64,000 nt of DNA from Rhodobacteraceae bacterium Araon29 (lineage in GTDB: Bacteria; Pseudomonadota; Alphaproteobacteria; Rhodobacterales; Rhodobacteraceae). Under the pieces are notes generated by a model, which did no database searches, was not told the DNA's origin, and worked only from the letters and a program-made list of their open reading frames with translations. Shown in pieces: positions 46,547 through 55,751 of the stretch. The translations under genes were made by a program, and so were the position numbers. The stretch is from the NCBI GenBank assembly GCA_039640505.1, contig CP046865.1:2843501-2907500 (forward strand), read 5' to 3'. How positions within the stretch are numbered: the stretch's first letter is position 1; every line of letters begins with the position of its first letter.

Positions 46547-48768
46547 ACCACACCGCTTGCATTTTTCTGCGCGGTACTGACTTTTAGATGTTCTAAAACC
46601 GCATCGCGCGGACCATCTGCAGCTAAGCGGCCGTTGTGGAAAATCATCGTTCGTTCCGTTAGTGATAATATCCCAACCCGATGGGTGGCAATAATCGCAG
46701 TGCGCCCGCCAAGCCAGCTCTTTAGGCGACTGATCAGCGTCGTTTCCAGCGTTTGATCAAGCGCCGCAGTGGGTTCATCCAGCAAACAAACCTTGGGATC
46801 TTGAAGCCATAAACGCGCCCAACCGATGGATTGCCGTTGCCCACTTGACAAGCCTTGCCCACCGTCAGTTATCGGTAAGTCCAAGCCCTTCGAATGACTA
46901 TTTATAAAAGGTCCAAGACCTGCAAAATCAAGCGCCTTTTGCAATCTGTCATCGTTATTTTCCAATTGATTTAAATTGAGGTTGTCACGCAGGCTGCCAC
47001 TAAACAATTTGACCTCTGGGCCTAAATACCCAACAAAGCGGCGCAAGTCTGCCGCGGCAAGCTGTGCCATATCCGTCCCATCTAAAAGAACCGACCCCTG
47101 TGTGGGTGCATAAAGACCGCTTAGCACCTTAAGAAAGGTAGATTTGCCAGCGCCATTACTGCCGAGGATGGCAGATGTCTGACCCGGTAAAATCCGCAAG
47201 GCTGGAACATCCAGAACTCGGCTTTCATTTCCCGGATAGCAAAATTGCAGCTCGCGCAACTCAAAACCACCAGCGGTTTTTTCGCGTCGTAAATAGCTAC
47301 GCTGGGGCTCAGTATCTTGCGGTGCCTCGGCAATCTGGCTTAGGCCTTCCAGCGCAGTTTTAACGTTGCTCCAGCGGGCCAATGTTGAAGCAAGCTGGGT
47401 CAACGGTGCCAAGGTCCGGCTGGTTAATATTCCAACAGCGATAATTGAGCCAACGCTAAACTCGCCGGCAAAGACCATATAAGTACAACAGATCACTGCC
47501 GTTATATAAGTGGCCTGCTGCACAGCCTGGCTCCAAAATGTCAGCGCAGAGGCCAACTTACGTTGGTCTGAAGATTTGAGCGCCGACAAAGAGATAAGTT
47601 CGCTCCATATCCGTTGAAACCGAGCTTCTGCCCTTTGGGTTTTTACCGTATCAAGCTCAGCAATGGTTTCATGCAGCAAACGGTTGGTATGGGCAGAAGC
47701 GCCTTGCATTTCTCGCGTAATTCGAACCATGTGCCGCTGCAAGAATAACCCGGGAAGCACCATGATGACTGCACCCAACACCAGCACGAAAACCAAATTT
47801 CCGGCAATCGAATACACCAGTAAAAGAAACACAAAAACAAACGGGATATCCGCCAGATTGCCCAGAGAAGTGGCAGTAAAGAACTCACGCACAGAGCTAA
47901 ATTCGCGCATTGCAGAAAAAAGCTGATTGGGTGCGCGCTGGGGCGCATCCGACCGCATTCCCAAAAGCCGGTCCATAAGAAGCTTTTGTACCGCAACTTC
48001 GATCTGGCGTCCCGCACCATCGACAAGCCGAGAGCGCGCCAACTTGAGAAGCGCCTCGAAGCCAATGGCCATAAGCGCCCCAACTGCAAGCACCCAAAGC
48101 GTTGCTTGGGATTGATGTGGAATGACCCGATCATAAACCTGAAGCGAAAAAAGCGCCACGGCTACGGCCAGTATATTACCCACAAGGGACCCAAGAGCGA
48201 CCTCGCCAAACTGTTTATAGTATGGGCGAAAGGCGGACCAAAACCAATCCTCTGATCCTTTTTTGGAACCATGCTTTTGTGCCAATTCCGGCTCGGACAC
48301 GGCTGCACGCAACAAAATGCCCGTGAAGAATGGCTCAAACTCCTGCGCTGGCACAATAGCACGCCGGTCTTCGCAGGTTTCATCATAAATTATAAAATCG
48401 TTATTTTCTTGACCGATGACCAAGATGTGCTGTCCACTGGTCATTTGTGTAATCGCTGGCCAATGCTGAGGGCCAAGCGTATTCGTTTCGCATATATCCG
48501 GTGTGAGACCAGAGGCCTTCAATCCGATGGCCAATGTCTTGATGGAAATTCGTGCAGAACCTGAAAGGTCTGTGCGCAGCGCAACTGATATATCATTTAA
48601 TACTGCGCGCTGCCCCATCAAACCAGCCAAAACCACGATAAGTTTTGCCCGTGACTGCAGCATTTTGGTGGTCATATCAGCGCCAAAATTTTCTGGTTGA
48701 ACAACAGGGGCTTTTGGCACGGGCCGATCCTTTTGGTCATTGATGTTCAAACGAGGATCAATATTCAA
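46543..48768 (-). CDS. Type I secretion ABC exporter (LapB-like) with degenerate C39-like N-domain
   Basis: A 741-aa fused permease-ATPase. The N-terminal part (about 30-155) has the shape of a C39 peptidase-like domain but no visible catalytic Cys in the expected Q-x4-C place, as in CLD exporters for RTX/adhesin substrates. Transmembrane helices follow (about 185-460). The NBD has Walker A GSNGAGKST (about 536-544), a signature LSSGQRQS with Ser in place of the usual Gly, and Walker B VCLLDEPTA. It overlaps both neighbours by 4 bp. The substrate is probably the BapA-prefix protein of the same operon. Confidence 0.95.
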   Translation of the reverse strand: MNIDPRLNINDQKDRPVPKAPVVQPENFGADMTTKMLQSRAKLIVVLAGLMGQRAVLNDISVALRTDLSGSARISIKTLAIGLKASGLTPDICETNTLGPQHWPAITQMTSGQHILVIGQENNDFIIYDETCEDRRAIVPAQEFEPFFTGILLRAAVSEPELAQKHGSKKGSEDWFWSAFRPYYKQFGEVALGSLVGNILAVAVALFSLQVYDRVIPHQSQATLWVLAVGALMAIGFEALLKLARSRLVDGAGRQIEVAVQKLLMDRLLGMRSDAPQRAPNQLFSAMREFSSVREFFTATSLGNLADIPFVFVFLLLVYSIAGNLVFVLVLGAVIMVLPGLFLQRHMVRITREMQGASAHTNRLLHETIAELDTVKTQRAEARFQRIWSELISLSALKSSDQRKLASALTFWSQAVQQATYITAVICCTYMVFAGEFSVGSIIAVGILTSRTLAPLTQLASTLARWSNVKTALEGLSQIAEAPQDTEPQRSYLRREKTAGGFELRELQFCYPGNESRVLDVPALRILPGQTSAILGSNGAGKSTFLKVLSGLYAPTQGSVLLDGTDMAQLAAADLRRFVGYLGPEVKLFSGSLRDNLNLNQLENNDDRLQKALDFAGLGPFINSHSKGLDLPITDGGQGLSSGQRQSIGWARLWLQDPKVCLLDEPTAALDQTLETTLISRLKSWLGGRTAIIATHRVGILSLTERTMIFHNGRLAADGPRDAVLEHLKVSTAQKNASGVV

Positions 48769-50078
48769 ATTTTCGCTCCATCTGCCAGCAGACCCAAATC
48801 ACGTGCTATTTGCAATTTTAGTTGTGCAATTTGATATTTAATCTCAAGCAGCCGCCGTTGTTGGCGCGCGTAGCTTTCATAAACTCCAACAACATCCATG
48901 ACCTGACGTTGACCTGCTTCATACTGGCGGCGAAACAAGGTGAAATTATTCCACGCCTGTTTGCGCAAGGCCCGCGCTTCGGACAATTGGCGCTTGGCGG
49001 AAGTTAAATCTTGTAGATAGCCTTGCATCCGGCGATTTGCCGTTTCTTTTGCTTGTTCAACTTGACGATTTGCAACGGTTTGCGCTGCTTTGCCCGCGCG
49101 CAAACGTGCTGAGGTGCCGAAGTCAAAAAACCGATCAGATTTCACCCCAATCTCAAGCGCGGGATCGCTGGTGCCACCTGATGCACTGGCAACCAAACTG
49201 GGTAATTCACTTGATCGGTCGATCTTTGCAGAGGCAATATCACGGCGCTGTGATGCCTGTGCCTCAAGCACACTCAAAGGGGTGACTTCAGAGCCAGAAA
49301 TCTCTATCTCTGTTTCCCCCTCAATAGCGTCCAGAGGGCGTGCCGCAATTGCTTCGAGTTCGGCCAAAGCACTTCGTCTATTTTGCCCCCCCCGACTGCG
49401 TTCGGCTTTTATCTCTGCAAGCTTTTGATTGAGAATGTTTAAATCAGACATATCTGAAACGCCGCCCTTGACCCTTTCGTTCATAATCCATTGGAATTTT
49501 TTCATCTCTGCCAAAACGACATCCGATTGATGCGCCACCTCATCGCCCTTCTGGGCCTGCAGGTAGAGATCAAGCGCCTGATAAACCCGCCCATTGGTAT
49601 CAAGCGAAAGCGTCACGGCAGCCATTTCAACATCTGCGGCCGCAAAAGCGCGCTGTGCTTTGGCGCGTCCATTGTCGAACAAGACTTGGTCCAGAACTAA
49701 ATTGGCCACCATATCACCAAGCGATGTAAGGCTAACCACCGACCCCAGACTTGGAAGCCAGTTTTTAGAGGCGGCTTTTGATCTCAGTTTTGCGGCACTT
49801 AATTCAGCCGCAGCCACCTGCGCATCTGACGCAAGCACCGCCTCTGCCACTTGGGCATAACTACTGTCGGGTGGTAAAATCGACCACCGGCTTTGAAGCT
49901 GATCAATGATCTGTGATTGGCTTGAATTCGATTTTCCAGCGCCGTCCTGATTTGTCTGGCCGTATGGCAATCCAAGCCGGCCAGCTGCTGACCCAAGGCT
50001 GCCCTCAGGCATTATGCACCCTGAAACCAAGGGCAGGGTGCAAATTAAAGTCACTTCTCTGAGCCGAGTAAACCGCAT
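48765..50078 (-). CDS. TolC-family outer-membrane channel, lipoprotein type
   Basis: A 437-aa outer membrane efflux protein that completes the type I secretion channel. The N-terminus is a lipoprotein signal with lipobox LVSGC (Cys21), rather than a plain signal peptide, so it is probably Lgt-modified and lipid-anchored. Helix-rich OEP repeats include the RRQYEAGQRQVMDVVGVYES segment. Its stop overlaps the exporter start by 4 bp; 63 bp separate it from the adhesin gene. Confidence 0.9.
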   Translation of the reverse strand: MRFTRLREVTLICTLPLVSGCIMPEGSLGSAAGRLGLPYGQTNQDGAGKSNSSQSQIIDQLQSRWSILPPDSSYAQVAEAVLASDAQVAAAELSAAKLRSKAASKNWLPSLGSVVSLTSLGDMVANLVLDQVLFDNGRAKAQRAFAAADVEMAAVTLSLDTNGRVYQALDLYLQAQKGDEVAHQSDVVLAEMKKFQWIMNERVKGGVSDMSDLNILNQKLAEIKAERSRGGQNRRSALAELEAIAARPLDAIEGETEIEISGSEVTPLSVLEAQASQRRDIASAKIDRSSELPSLVASASGGTSDPALEIGVKSDRFFDFGTSARLRAGKAAQTVANRQVEQAKETANRRMQGYLQDLTSAKRQLSEARALRKQAWNNFTLFRRQYEAGQRQVMDVVGVYESYARQQRRLLEIKYQIAQLKLQIARDLGLLADGAKI

Positions 50079-50096
50079 CTTTTCCTGCTCTTTTTG

Positions 50097-50119
50097 ACCG
50101 CTTTTGGCGGTTCTTTTTT
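50097..50119 (+). terminator. Weak hairpin with T-run between adhesin and tolC genes
   Basis: ACCGC / GCGGT (loop TTTTG) followed on the plus strand by T-C-TTTTTT. The orientation is antisense to the operon, so it might limit plus-strand read-through into the adhesin gene; for the operon's own strand it is only an intercistronic hairpin. The stem is just 5 bp. Confidence 0.35.
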
Positions 50120-50141
50120 AGGACTAGCCTTTGGGGTATGC

Positions 50142-51899
50142 TTAGATTGAAACTGCTAAATCCTCGTCAGCTAAAATTCGAGCCTCATCCCCCATCGTAT
50201 AAAGGACGAACTTGTCACCGTTACCATCGATCACTTCCTCGCCCTTAACCGCGCCTGTTAGCACCAAACTATCATTATCATGACCATAGACCTTGACCGT
50301 ATCGCTCAGCGAAGACAGCCCCAGCACCTGCTCTTCGGTTAAGGTCACTTCGGTGGCCTCTGCCGATTGCAAGTCGATTACCGTGATTTCATACGCATCC
50401 AAATCAAACCCACTTAGATCATGGCTTGATCCAATACCAACATCTAAAATCATCAATGTGCCGTTGCTATTGCCTGCGTCATCTTGTGCAGTCACCACCA
50501 AAGTTGAACCGTCTGGAACCGGTGTTTGAAAGTCTATATAAGTCCTGCTGTTGGCTGTATCATTCGAGCTCGTGATATGCAGGGATTGCGCGCTTCCGTC
50601 GCTACTGACCTGATCAACAGATAAATTATCAGAAGTTTGGCTAAAACTGACCTTTTTCGTAGTTTTATCACTAAACCCGTATTCATGAGTTTCAATTTGG
50701 GGCGCATCTGGACTCGATTGATCAATTTCAATGCTGTCTGTTAATGTCGCCGTATTGCCGGCAGCATCAGTTGCCAGAACGTTAAAATGCGCTGTATATG
50801 CGCCATCTGGCAAATCCTGCTGTGGAATGGTCATTGACCAAGCTCCATCCGCTGTTACTGAAGCGTTATAGGTTTTGCCGTTAAACACAACCGACACCTG
50901 TGAGCCTGGTTCAACCTGACCTGACAACGGTAAACCAGACTGCAACTCAGCAGAATTAGCCACATTATCACCCCCGGTGACATTTTCTGTCACTGTCAGA
51001 TGATTGACCACCGTATCAACCGCAATTGTGCCATTGGCATCCGCAGTGTTACCTTGGGCATCAGTGGCCTGCGCCGTGACGTTAAGATTATATTCTCCCG
51101 CAGGCGCAGCGCTGCTTGGGAACACAACGCTCCAAGCTCCGTTACCGTCAACCTCAGCCGGCAGGCTTGTGTCCCCAATTGTTACTAAAACAGAAGCCCC
51201 TGGATCAGTTTGCCCTGTGACCGTAAAACTGCCATCTGCCAACTCACCACCGCTGATAATACCATTGGTTTCCACAATACCAGTCGCAATTGATACGCTC
51301 ACATTGGCGGCCCCCGGGGAAGTACCTCCACCTGAAGTCAAGGCACTTAAAACCGATGCGCCTCCCGCAACCAGCGCAGCAGGCGCAGCAGCACCAGTCA
51401 GCATCGCTGGTCCCAATGCCAAACCTGTGCCCAGCATGGAAACAGTTTCGTCTTCATAGCCCCCCGGCGCATTGGCCAGTCCCATTGGCTCGGGCTCATC
51501 ATAAAACAACAAACTATCCGACGGATTCCATTTGCCCCAGGCCTCTTGGCCTTGATATTGCGCGAGCAATTCTTTACCGGCGCCGTTATCAAAAACAACT
51601 TCTGAAATCTGTCCGTCTGAGCTGACAAACAATCGGCTATGAGCCGTTCCCTGAGCAGAAAAAAAGTTCTCGATTTCAAGAGAACGACCATCTGCCAGAG
51701 TGATCCATAACGAGCTGCCATCCCGACCATAGTTCGTTATCTGATGGCGTGCCAAATGTAGGGAAATATCTTGCGGTACAACGCTGCCCGCTGTCCCCGC
51801 CAAATTCAATGAAATTTGCCCGGTGTCGACTTGATTCAAGACGAGACCACGCTCGAAGTCACCCGCACTCCGGCGGACAACGAACTTAATCGCCTGCAT
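50142..51899 (-). CDS. BapA-prefix-like, Ig-repeat protein, probable type I-secreted adhesin
   Basis: A 585-aa protein. Residues 1-120 are a BapA prefix-like domain (MQAIKFVVRRSAGDFERG, then WGKWNPSDSLLFYD), followed by a hydrophobic Ala/Gly-rich stretch (about 154-188), two bacterial Ig-like modules (about 195-300 and 300-385, each ending in TDAxGN), a third beta module and an acidic C-terminus of the secretion-signal type (GHDNDSLVLTG, GNGDKFVLYTMGDEARI). It has no RTX nonapeptide repeats and is short for the family. The ATG at 51899 matches the prefix consensus; a GTG at 51911 adds 4 residues. Located first in the T1SS operon. Confidence 0.85.
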   Translation of the reverse strand: MQAIKFVVRRSAGDFERGLVLNQVDTGQISLNLAGTAGSVVPQDISLHLARHQITNYGRDGSSLWITLADGRSLEIENFFSAQGTAHSRLFVSSDGQISEVVFDNGAGKELLAQYQGQEAWGKWNPSDSLLFYDEPEPMGLANAPGGYEDETVSMLGTGLALGPAMLTGAAAPAALVAGGASVLSALTSGGGTSPGAANVSVSIATGIVETNGIISGGELADGSFTVTGQTDPGASVLVTIGDTSLPAEVDGNGAWSVVFPSSAAPAGEYNLNVTAQATDAQGNTADANGTIAVDTVVNHLTVTENVTGGDNVANSAELQSGLPLSGQVEPGSQVSVVFNGKTYNASVTADGAWSMTIPQQDLPDGAYTAHFNVLATDAAGNTATLTDSIEIDQSSPDAPQIETHEYGFSDKTTKKVSFSQTSDNLSVDQVSSDGSAQSLHITSSNDTANSRTYIDFQTPVPDGSTLVVTAQDDAGNSNGTLMILDVGIGSSHDLSGFDLDAYEITVIDLQSAEATEVTLTEEQVLGLSSLSDTVKVYGHDNDSLVLTGAVKGEEVIDGNGDKFVLYTMGDEARILADEDLAVSI

Positions 51900-52414
51900 A
51901 ATTTTATCCACTCTACCTCAAACAACCATCTATGGGCTGCATTTTTTTATACCGAGGAGAATACAAAGTTTATTTTTGTTTTTCCACCCTTTTTTGCTTT
52001 TTTTGATACTTTAGGATGTTTTTACCAATAAAGTCAGTCCTTGATTGCTCTTTAAACTGCAGGTTTTTTTTCCCTCTACCGGCATTAAACATCTCAATAA
52101 AAACACTTTATTTTAAACGTCAAGTCCCACAGCACCTTGACAGAAAAATAGGCAGAAAGTTCAAGAAAAATACAGCTTGCCCTAAAAACCGCGTCTATTT
52201 AGCCACAATCAAAGTCTCTTTTACTATCTTAAGTCCATATCTTGCACAGCCACCGGAACGCTTCAATTGAACTCTTGGGGCAATGTTTTCGCCTTAAATA
52301 GTGTAATTTTTTAGGTGCAACTTTGTTCTTTAGAATATACCCACTAGTTAACGATGTGGACCATGGTGCTGCAAAAAATATCAAAACGTCTGATTGAGGC
52401 AGGAGTAAAAAATC
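51900..52414. other. 515-bp AT-rich region between the adhesin operon and aldo/keto reductase
   Basis: The lowest-GC stretch in the window, rich in T-runs (for example around 51935-52015). No open frame here is convincing. It must contain the promoter of the secretion operon (minus) and of the aldo/keto reductase (plus, with a GGAG ribosome site). No inverted repeat with a strong stem was seen. Runs of A/T of this kind are typical sites for nucleoid proteins, but that is inference. Confidence 0.55.
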
Positions 52415-53305
52415 ATGCAACGCGTTAAGCTTTCCCCGCAGATTGAAGTATCGCAGCTCGCCTATGGAAAATGGCGCCTCACGGATGACCCAGACATGAG
52501 CGTCGAACATATTCGCAACAAACTTGCAGCCTGCCTCGACCAGGGAATAACCACGATTGATCAGGCTGATATCTATGGCGGTTATCAATCCGAAGAAATA
52601 TTGGGAAACGCACTGCGCGGCACGGCGCTTCGCAATCAAATCGAAATTATCACCAAATGCGACATCATCGCCCCGGTTGGACGCCACCGAAAGGCACGTG
52701 TTAAATATTATGATACCACTCGGGCGCACATACTGGCGTCGGTCGACCAGTCTTTGCAACTGATGGCTATTGAACATATTGATCTTTTGCTCTTGCACCG
52801 GCCCGATCCGTTAATGAACCATTTCGAAACCGGTGGGGCTTTGGATGAATTGGTTGTCAGCGGCAAGGTTCGCGCGGTTGGTACGTCAAATTTTCACCCG
52901 TATGATTGGCAACTACTACAATCGGCAATGAAAACTCCGCTTGTCACCAACCAGATCGAGTTGAGCGTATTGGCGCATGAACCGCTCACCAATGGCGATG
53001 TTGCTTTTCATCAAATGAATGCCACCCCGATCATGGCATGGTCGCCGCTGGCAGGGGGGGATTTATTTGCAGCTCGGAACCAAACCCTTCTCGATCTTTT
53101 GTCACGTATCGGTTCGCAGCAAGGCGCTGATGCAGCCGCCGTCGCGGTGGCATGGCTTTTAGCGCACCCTGCACGCATCATCCCCGTGATGGGTACCAAT
53201 TCGATCGCGCGGATAGAGCGGCTTTCCGATGCGCTGACGGTTTCAATAGACCGGCAAACTTGGTATGAAATCTATACCGCTGCGCTTGGCCATGAGGTAG
53301 CTTAA
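52415..53305 (+). CDS. Aldo/keto reductase (YdhF-like)
   Basis: A 296-aa NADPH-dependent oxidoreductase of the AKR fold. The catalytic set is visible: D and Y in IDQADIYGGYQSEEILG, K in IITKCDI and H in IDLLLLHRPDPL. The C-terminal cofactor region IIPVMGTNSIARIERL is normal. GGAG lies upstream of the ATG. The stop overlaps the flavin reductase start by 1 bp (TAATG), so they are coupled. Substrate unknown. Confidence 0.92.
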   Translation: MQRVKLSPQIEVSQLAYGKWRLTDDPDMSVEHIRNKLAACLDQGITTIDQADIYGGYQSEEILGNALRGTALRNQIEIITKCDIIAPVGRHRKARVKYYDTTRAHILASVDQSLQLMAIEHIDLLLLHRPDPLMNHFETGGALDELVVSGKVRAVGTSNFHPYDWQLLQSAMKTPLVTNQIELSVLAHEPLTNGDVAFHQMNATPIMAWSPLAGGDLFAARNQTLLDLLSRIGSQQGADAAAVAVAWLLAHPARIIPVMGTNSIARIERLSDALTVSIDRQTWYEIYTAALGHEVA

Positions 53306-53811
53306 TGACTGGTCCATCCCCGCTGAACACAGCAACTACTGCCGAACCAAACCATATGCCACTGCGCACAGCACTGGGCCGCTTTGCAACAGGTGTGACT
53401 TTGGTCACCTGCCAAGGGGCATCGGGGCCAATAGGCATCACTGCCAACAGCTTTGCCAGTGTCTCGCTTGACCCGCCGCTTGTTCTTTGGCTGCCGGCAA
53501 AAGCCACCCGCCGCTATGCATTCTTTGTACAAGCCAAGTCATTTTCCATCCATGTGTTAGATCAAACACAACTTTCAGTCAGCCAAGCTTTTGCCAGAAA
53601 TGGCAGCGGCTTTGATGGGTTGGAGTGGGATTATGATGACCGCCAAGTGCCGATATTGAAACGCTCACTGGCACGGTTTGACTGCCATTTACACGCGCAA
53701 TACGATGGTGGCGACCACACGATTATCCTTGGCCATGTAGATCTTTTCGAAATTTCAAAGGGCCAGCCGTTGATCTTTAGCCAAGGCAGCTATGCTTCAG
53801 TTCCATCTTGA
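53305..53811 (+). CDS. Flavin reductase-like domain protein
   Basis: A 168-aa FMN-binding split-barrel protein of the flavin reductase family (HpaC/DIM6 type). The core LRTALGRFATGVTLVTC and GITANSFASVSLDPPLVLW bind FMN, and GDHTIILGHVDLFE is the usual C-terminal strand. Such proteins supply reduced flavin to monooxygenases or act on their own; here it is paired with an aldo/keto reductase, not a monooxygenase. Confidence 0.9.
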   Translation: MTGPSPLNTATTAEPNHMPLRTALGRFATGVTLVTCQGASGPIGITANSFASVSLDPPLVLWLPAKATRRYAFFVQAKSFSIHVLDQTQLSVSQAFARNGSGFDGLEWDYDDRQVPILKRSLARFDCHLHAQYDGGDHTIILGHVDLFEISKGQPLIFSQGSYASVPS

Positions 53812-53956
53812 GCAAAATTTTTCGTATGGGATGGCGAGTCACGAGCACCCCTAGCATCCTATGTATTTTCGAAAAAACCATTTTACCAAAACAGGTTACG
53901 CGAAAAAAGTTCTGTTTTTTCCACGTGCACTGTTGCATTGACCCGCGTGATCGGTA

Positions 53957-54436
53957 CTATCTGAATGGGTACAGCCAAACACGGTAATCGTCGATCAGCT
54001 CATGCGCTTTTTCAATCTGTTCTTGGGTCATTTTCTTGACAACTTCTTCTTGACTGATCGCCGCATCAGGGTCGCCGCCGATCGCGGAAAGAACATACCA
54101 CATATAGGCCCGCATCAAGTCCGGCGTCGGCATTCCAAGGCCAACCTCGTAATACCAGCCCACACCAGATTGCGCGCCGGGATGGCCCTTCATCGAGCTG
54201 CGCAGATACCAGTCGAACGCCCGCTGATAGTCCTGCTCAACCCCCAAACCCATGGCGTACATGACACCGATCAGTTCTTCGGCGTCGGCATTGCCAGAAC
54301 GGGCCGCAGGCCACAAAAGCTCGCGCGCCTCGACAAACCGCCCCTCCTCCATCAAATCACGCGCCTCTTCAATTTCGGCCAAAGCCGCACCAACCCAGAG
54401 GGCGAATGCCGACGCAATAGTGATGCAATACCGCAT
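53957..54436 (-). CDS. Sel1-repeat (TPR-like) periplasmic protein
   Basis: A 159-aa protein with a short signal peptide (cleavage near ALWVGAALAE) and two clear Sel1 repeats (ADAEELIGVMYAMGLGVEQD and HPGAQSGVGWYYEVGLGM). Sel1 repeats mediate protein-protein contacts. AAGGA lies 7 bp before the ATG. Its start codon abuts that of the divergent peroxidase gene (CATATG), so each 5' leader lies in the other's coding region. Confidence 0.85.
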   Translation of the reverse strand: MRYCITIASAFALWVGAALAEIEEARDLMEEGRFVEARELLWPAARSGNADAEELIGVMYAMGLGVEQDYQRAFDWYLRSSMKGHPGAQSGVGWYYEVGLGMPTPDLMRAYMWYVLSAIGGDPDAAISQEEVVKKMTQEQIEKAHELIDDYRVWLYPFR

Positions 54437-55750
54437 ATGTTTTTCCTTGGTCTCTTTTTACTCGCAATTTTAATGGCTTCCGTTGGATATAGCCAGACAC
54501 CGGCGTTGTCAAAAGAGCAATTTCAACCGACAGAGCCGGATAAAGTCAAAATTGGGCAGCTGCTGTTTTACGACAAAATCTTGTCTGGCAACCGCAATAT
54601 AAGTTGCGGGACCTGCCATCATCATGATCACGGCGGCAGCGACGGGCTCAGCCTTGGTATCGGCGAAGGCGGCAGTGGTCTAAGCACGGAACGGACGGCT
54701 GGTGTCGGTGACGACCGCATTCGCAAACGTATCCCGCGCAATGCCACATCACTTTGGAACCTTGGGCATAAATCCATTACTGTGGTTTTTGTCGACGGAC
54801 GGTTGGAAATTAGCGATCTCTATGGCAACGGATTCAATTCGCCAGCCGAGGAATGGTTGCCATCAGGTCTTGATACGGTGATCGCCGCACAGGCAGTTTT
54901 TCCCATGGTGGCGCAGTTTGAAATGGCTGGAAACCCCAAAGAGAACGAAATCGCAGGCGCGGTGCATGACCGCATTGATGCCTCATGGCCGATCTTGGCC
55001 AAACGGGTGCGGATTATTCCCGAATACGGCGAAATGTTCGTTGCTGCCTTCGACAATATCAAAAAACCCGAGCAGGTTTCGATTGTTGAGGTCGCCGAGG
55101 CGCTGGGTCAGTTCATTAATAACGAATGGCAGAATTTCGATAGCCCGTATGATGCATTGATTTCAGATGGCCTGCCGCTTGCACCAGCCGCAGAGCGCGG
55201 CCGGCAATTGTTTTTTGGTGAGGCCAATTGTAGTTCGTGCCACAGTGGCCCTTTGCTTAGCGATCAAAAGTTCCACGCGCTTGGCTTGCCAGCCTTTGGT
55301 CCCGGGCGCACACGGCGCTTTGATCCAATGCCGCGCGATGTGGGGCGAATGGGAGAAAGCGATGCGCTTGAGGATGCCTACCGGTTTAAAACGCCAAGGC
55401 TGCGCAATATCGCGCTTACTGCACCCTATGGCCATAACGGCGCCTACCCGACTTTAGAAGGTATCATTCGGCACCACTTGAACCCCGCAAAAGCACGTGC
55501 AGAATGGACCCGAGATATAGCCAGTTTGCCATCGGTCCCATGGCTGCAAGAGATCGACTTTGTGATCCAAAACGACACACTGGAAATGGCACGGCAGGCG
55601 GAAAAGATAGACATCAAACCGGTTGGGCTTTCGGATAAAGACGTCAGCGATCTGGTGGCCTTTATGCACGCGCTGACTGGAAAAACCGCATTGAGCCGTC
55701 CTTCAGGTGTGCCCAAAACAGTCCCGAGCGGCCTTGCAGTCGACCGCTAA
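54437..55750 (+). CDS. Di-haem cytochrome c peroxidase / MauG-like protein
   Basis: A 437-aa periplasmic di-haem protein with two CxxCH haem sites: C57-G-T-C60-H61 and C265-S-S-C268-H269. The segment NRNISCGTCHHHDHGGSDGL and the late LRNIALTAPYGHNGAYPTLE are characteristic. The start at 54437 gives a short hydrophobic signal (MFFLGLFLLAILMASVGYSQ) with no basic residues and no obvious ribosome site; the frame stays open upstream but only as antisense of the Sel1 gene. It reduces H2O2 or oxidises another substrate; MauG-type and CCP-type cannot be told apart here. Confidence 0.9.
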   Translation: MFFLGLFLLAILMASVGYSQTPALSKEQFQPTEPDKVKIGQLLFYDKILSGNRNISCGTCHHHDHGGSDGLSLGIGEGGSGLSTERTAGVGDDRIRKRIPRNATSLWNLGHKSITVVFVDGRLEISDLYGNGFNSPAEEWLPSGLDTVIAAQAVFPMVAQFEMAGNPKENEIAGAVHDRIDASWPILAKRVRIIPEYGEMFVAAFDNIKKPEQVSIVEVAEALGQFINNEWQNFDSPYDALISDGLPLAPAAERGRQLFFGEANCSSCHSGPLLSDQKFHALGLPAFGPGRTRRFDPMPRDVGRMGESDALEDAYRFKTPRLRNIALTAPYGHNGAYPTLEGIIRHHLNPAKARAEWTRDIASLPSVPWLQEIDFVIQNDTLEMARQAEKIDIKPVGLSDKDVSDLVAFMHALTGKTALSRPSGVPKTVPSGLAVDR

Positions 55751-55751
55751 A

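Noticed and set aside
52229-52798. 189-codon minus-strand open frame across the aldo/keto reductase start
   Set aside because: Antisense to a well-defined aldo/keto reductase; no ribosome site or recognisable domain.
53812-53956. GAAAAAA/TTTTTTC hairpin after the flavin reductase gene as a terminator
   Set aside because: Pure A-T stem of low stability; the gap holds no stronger structure, so no terminator is called.
54002-54436. Long in-frame extension upstream of the peroxidase ATG
   Set aside because: It is exactly antisense to the Sel1 gene and lacks any family match; the peroxidase's hydrophobic signal starts at 54437.
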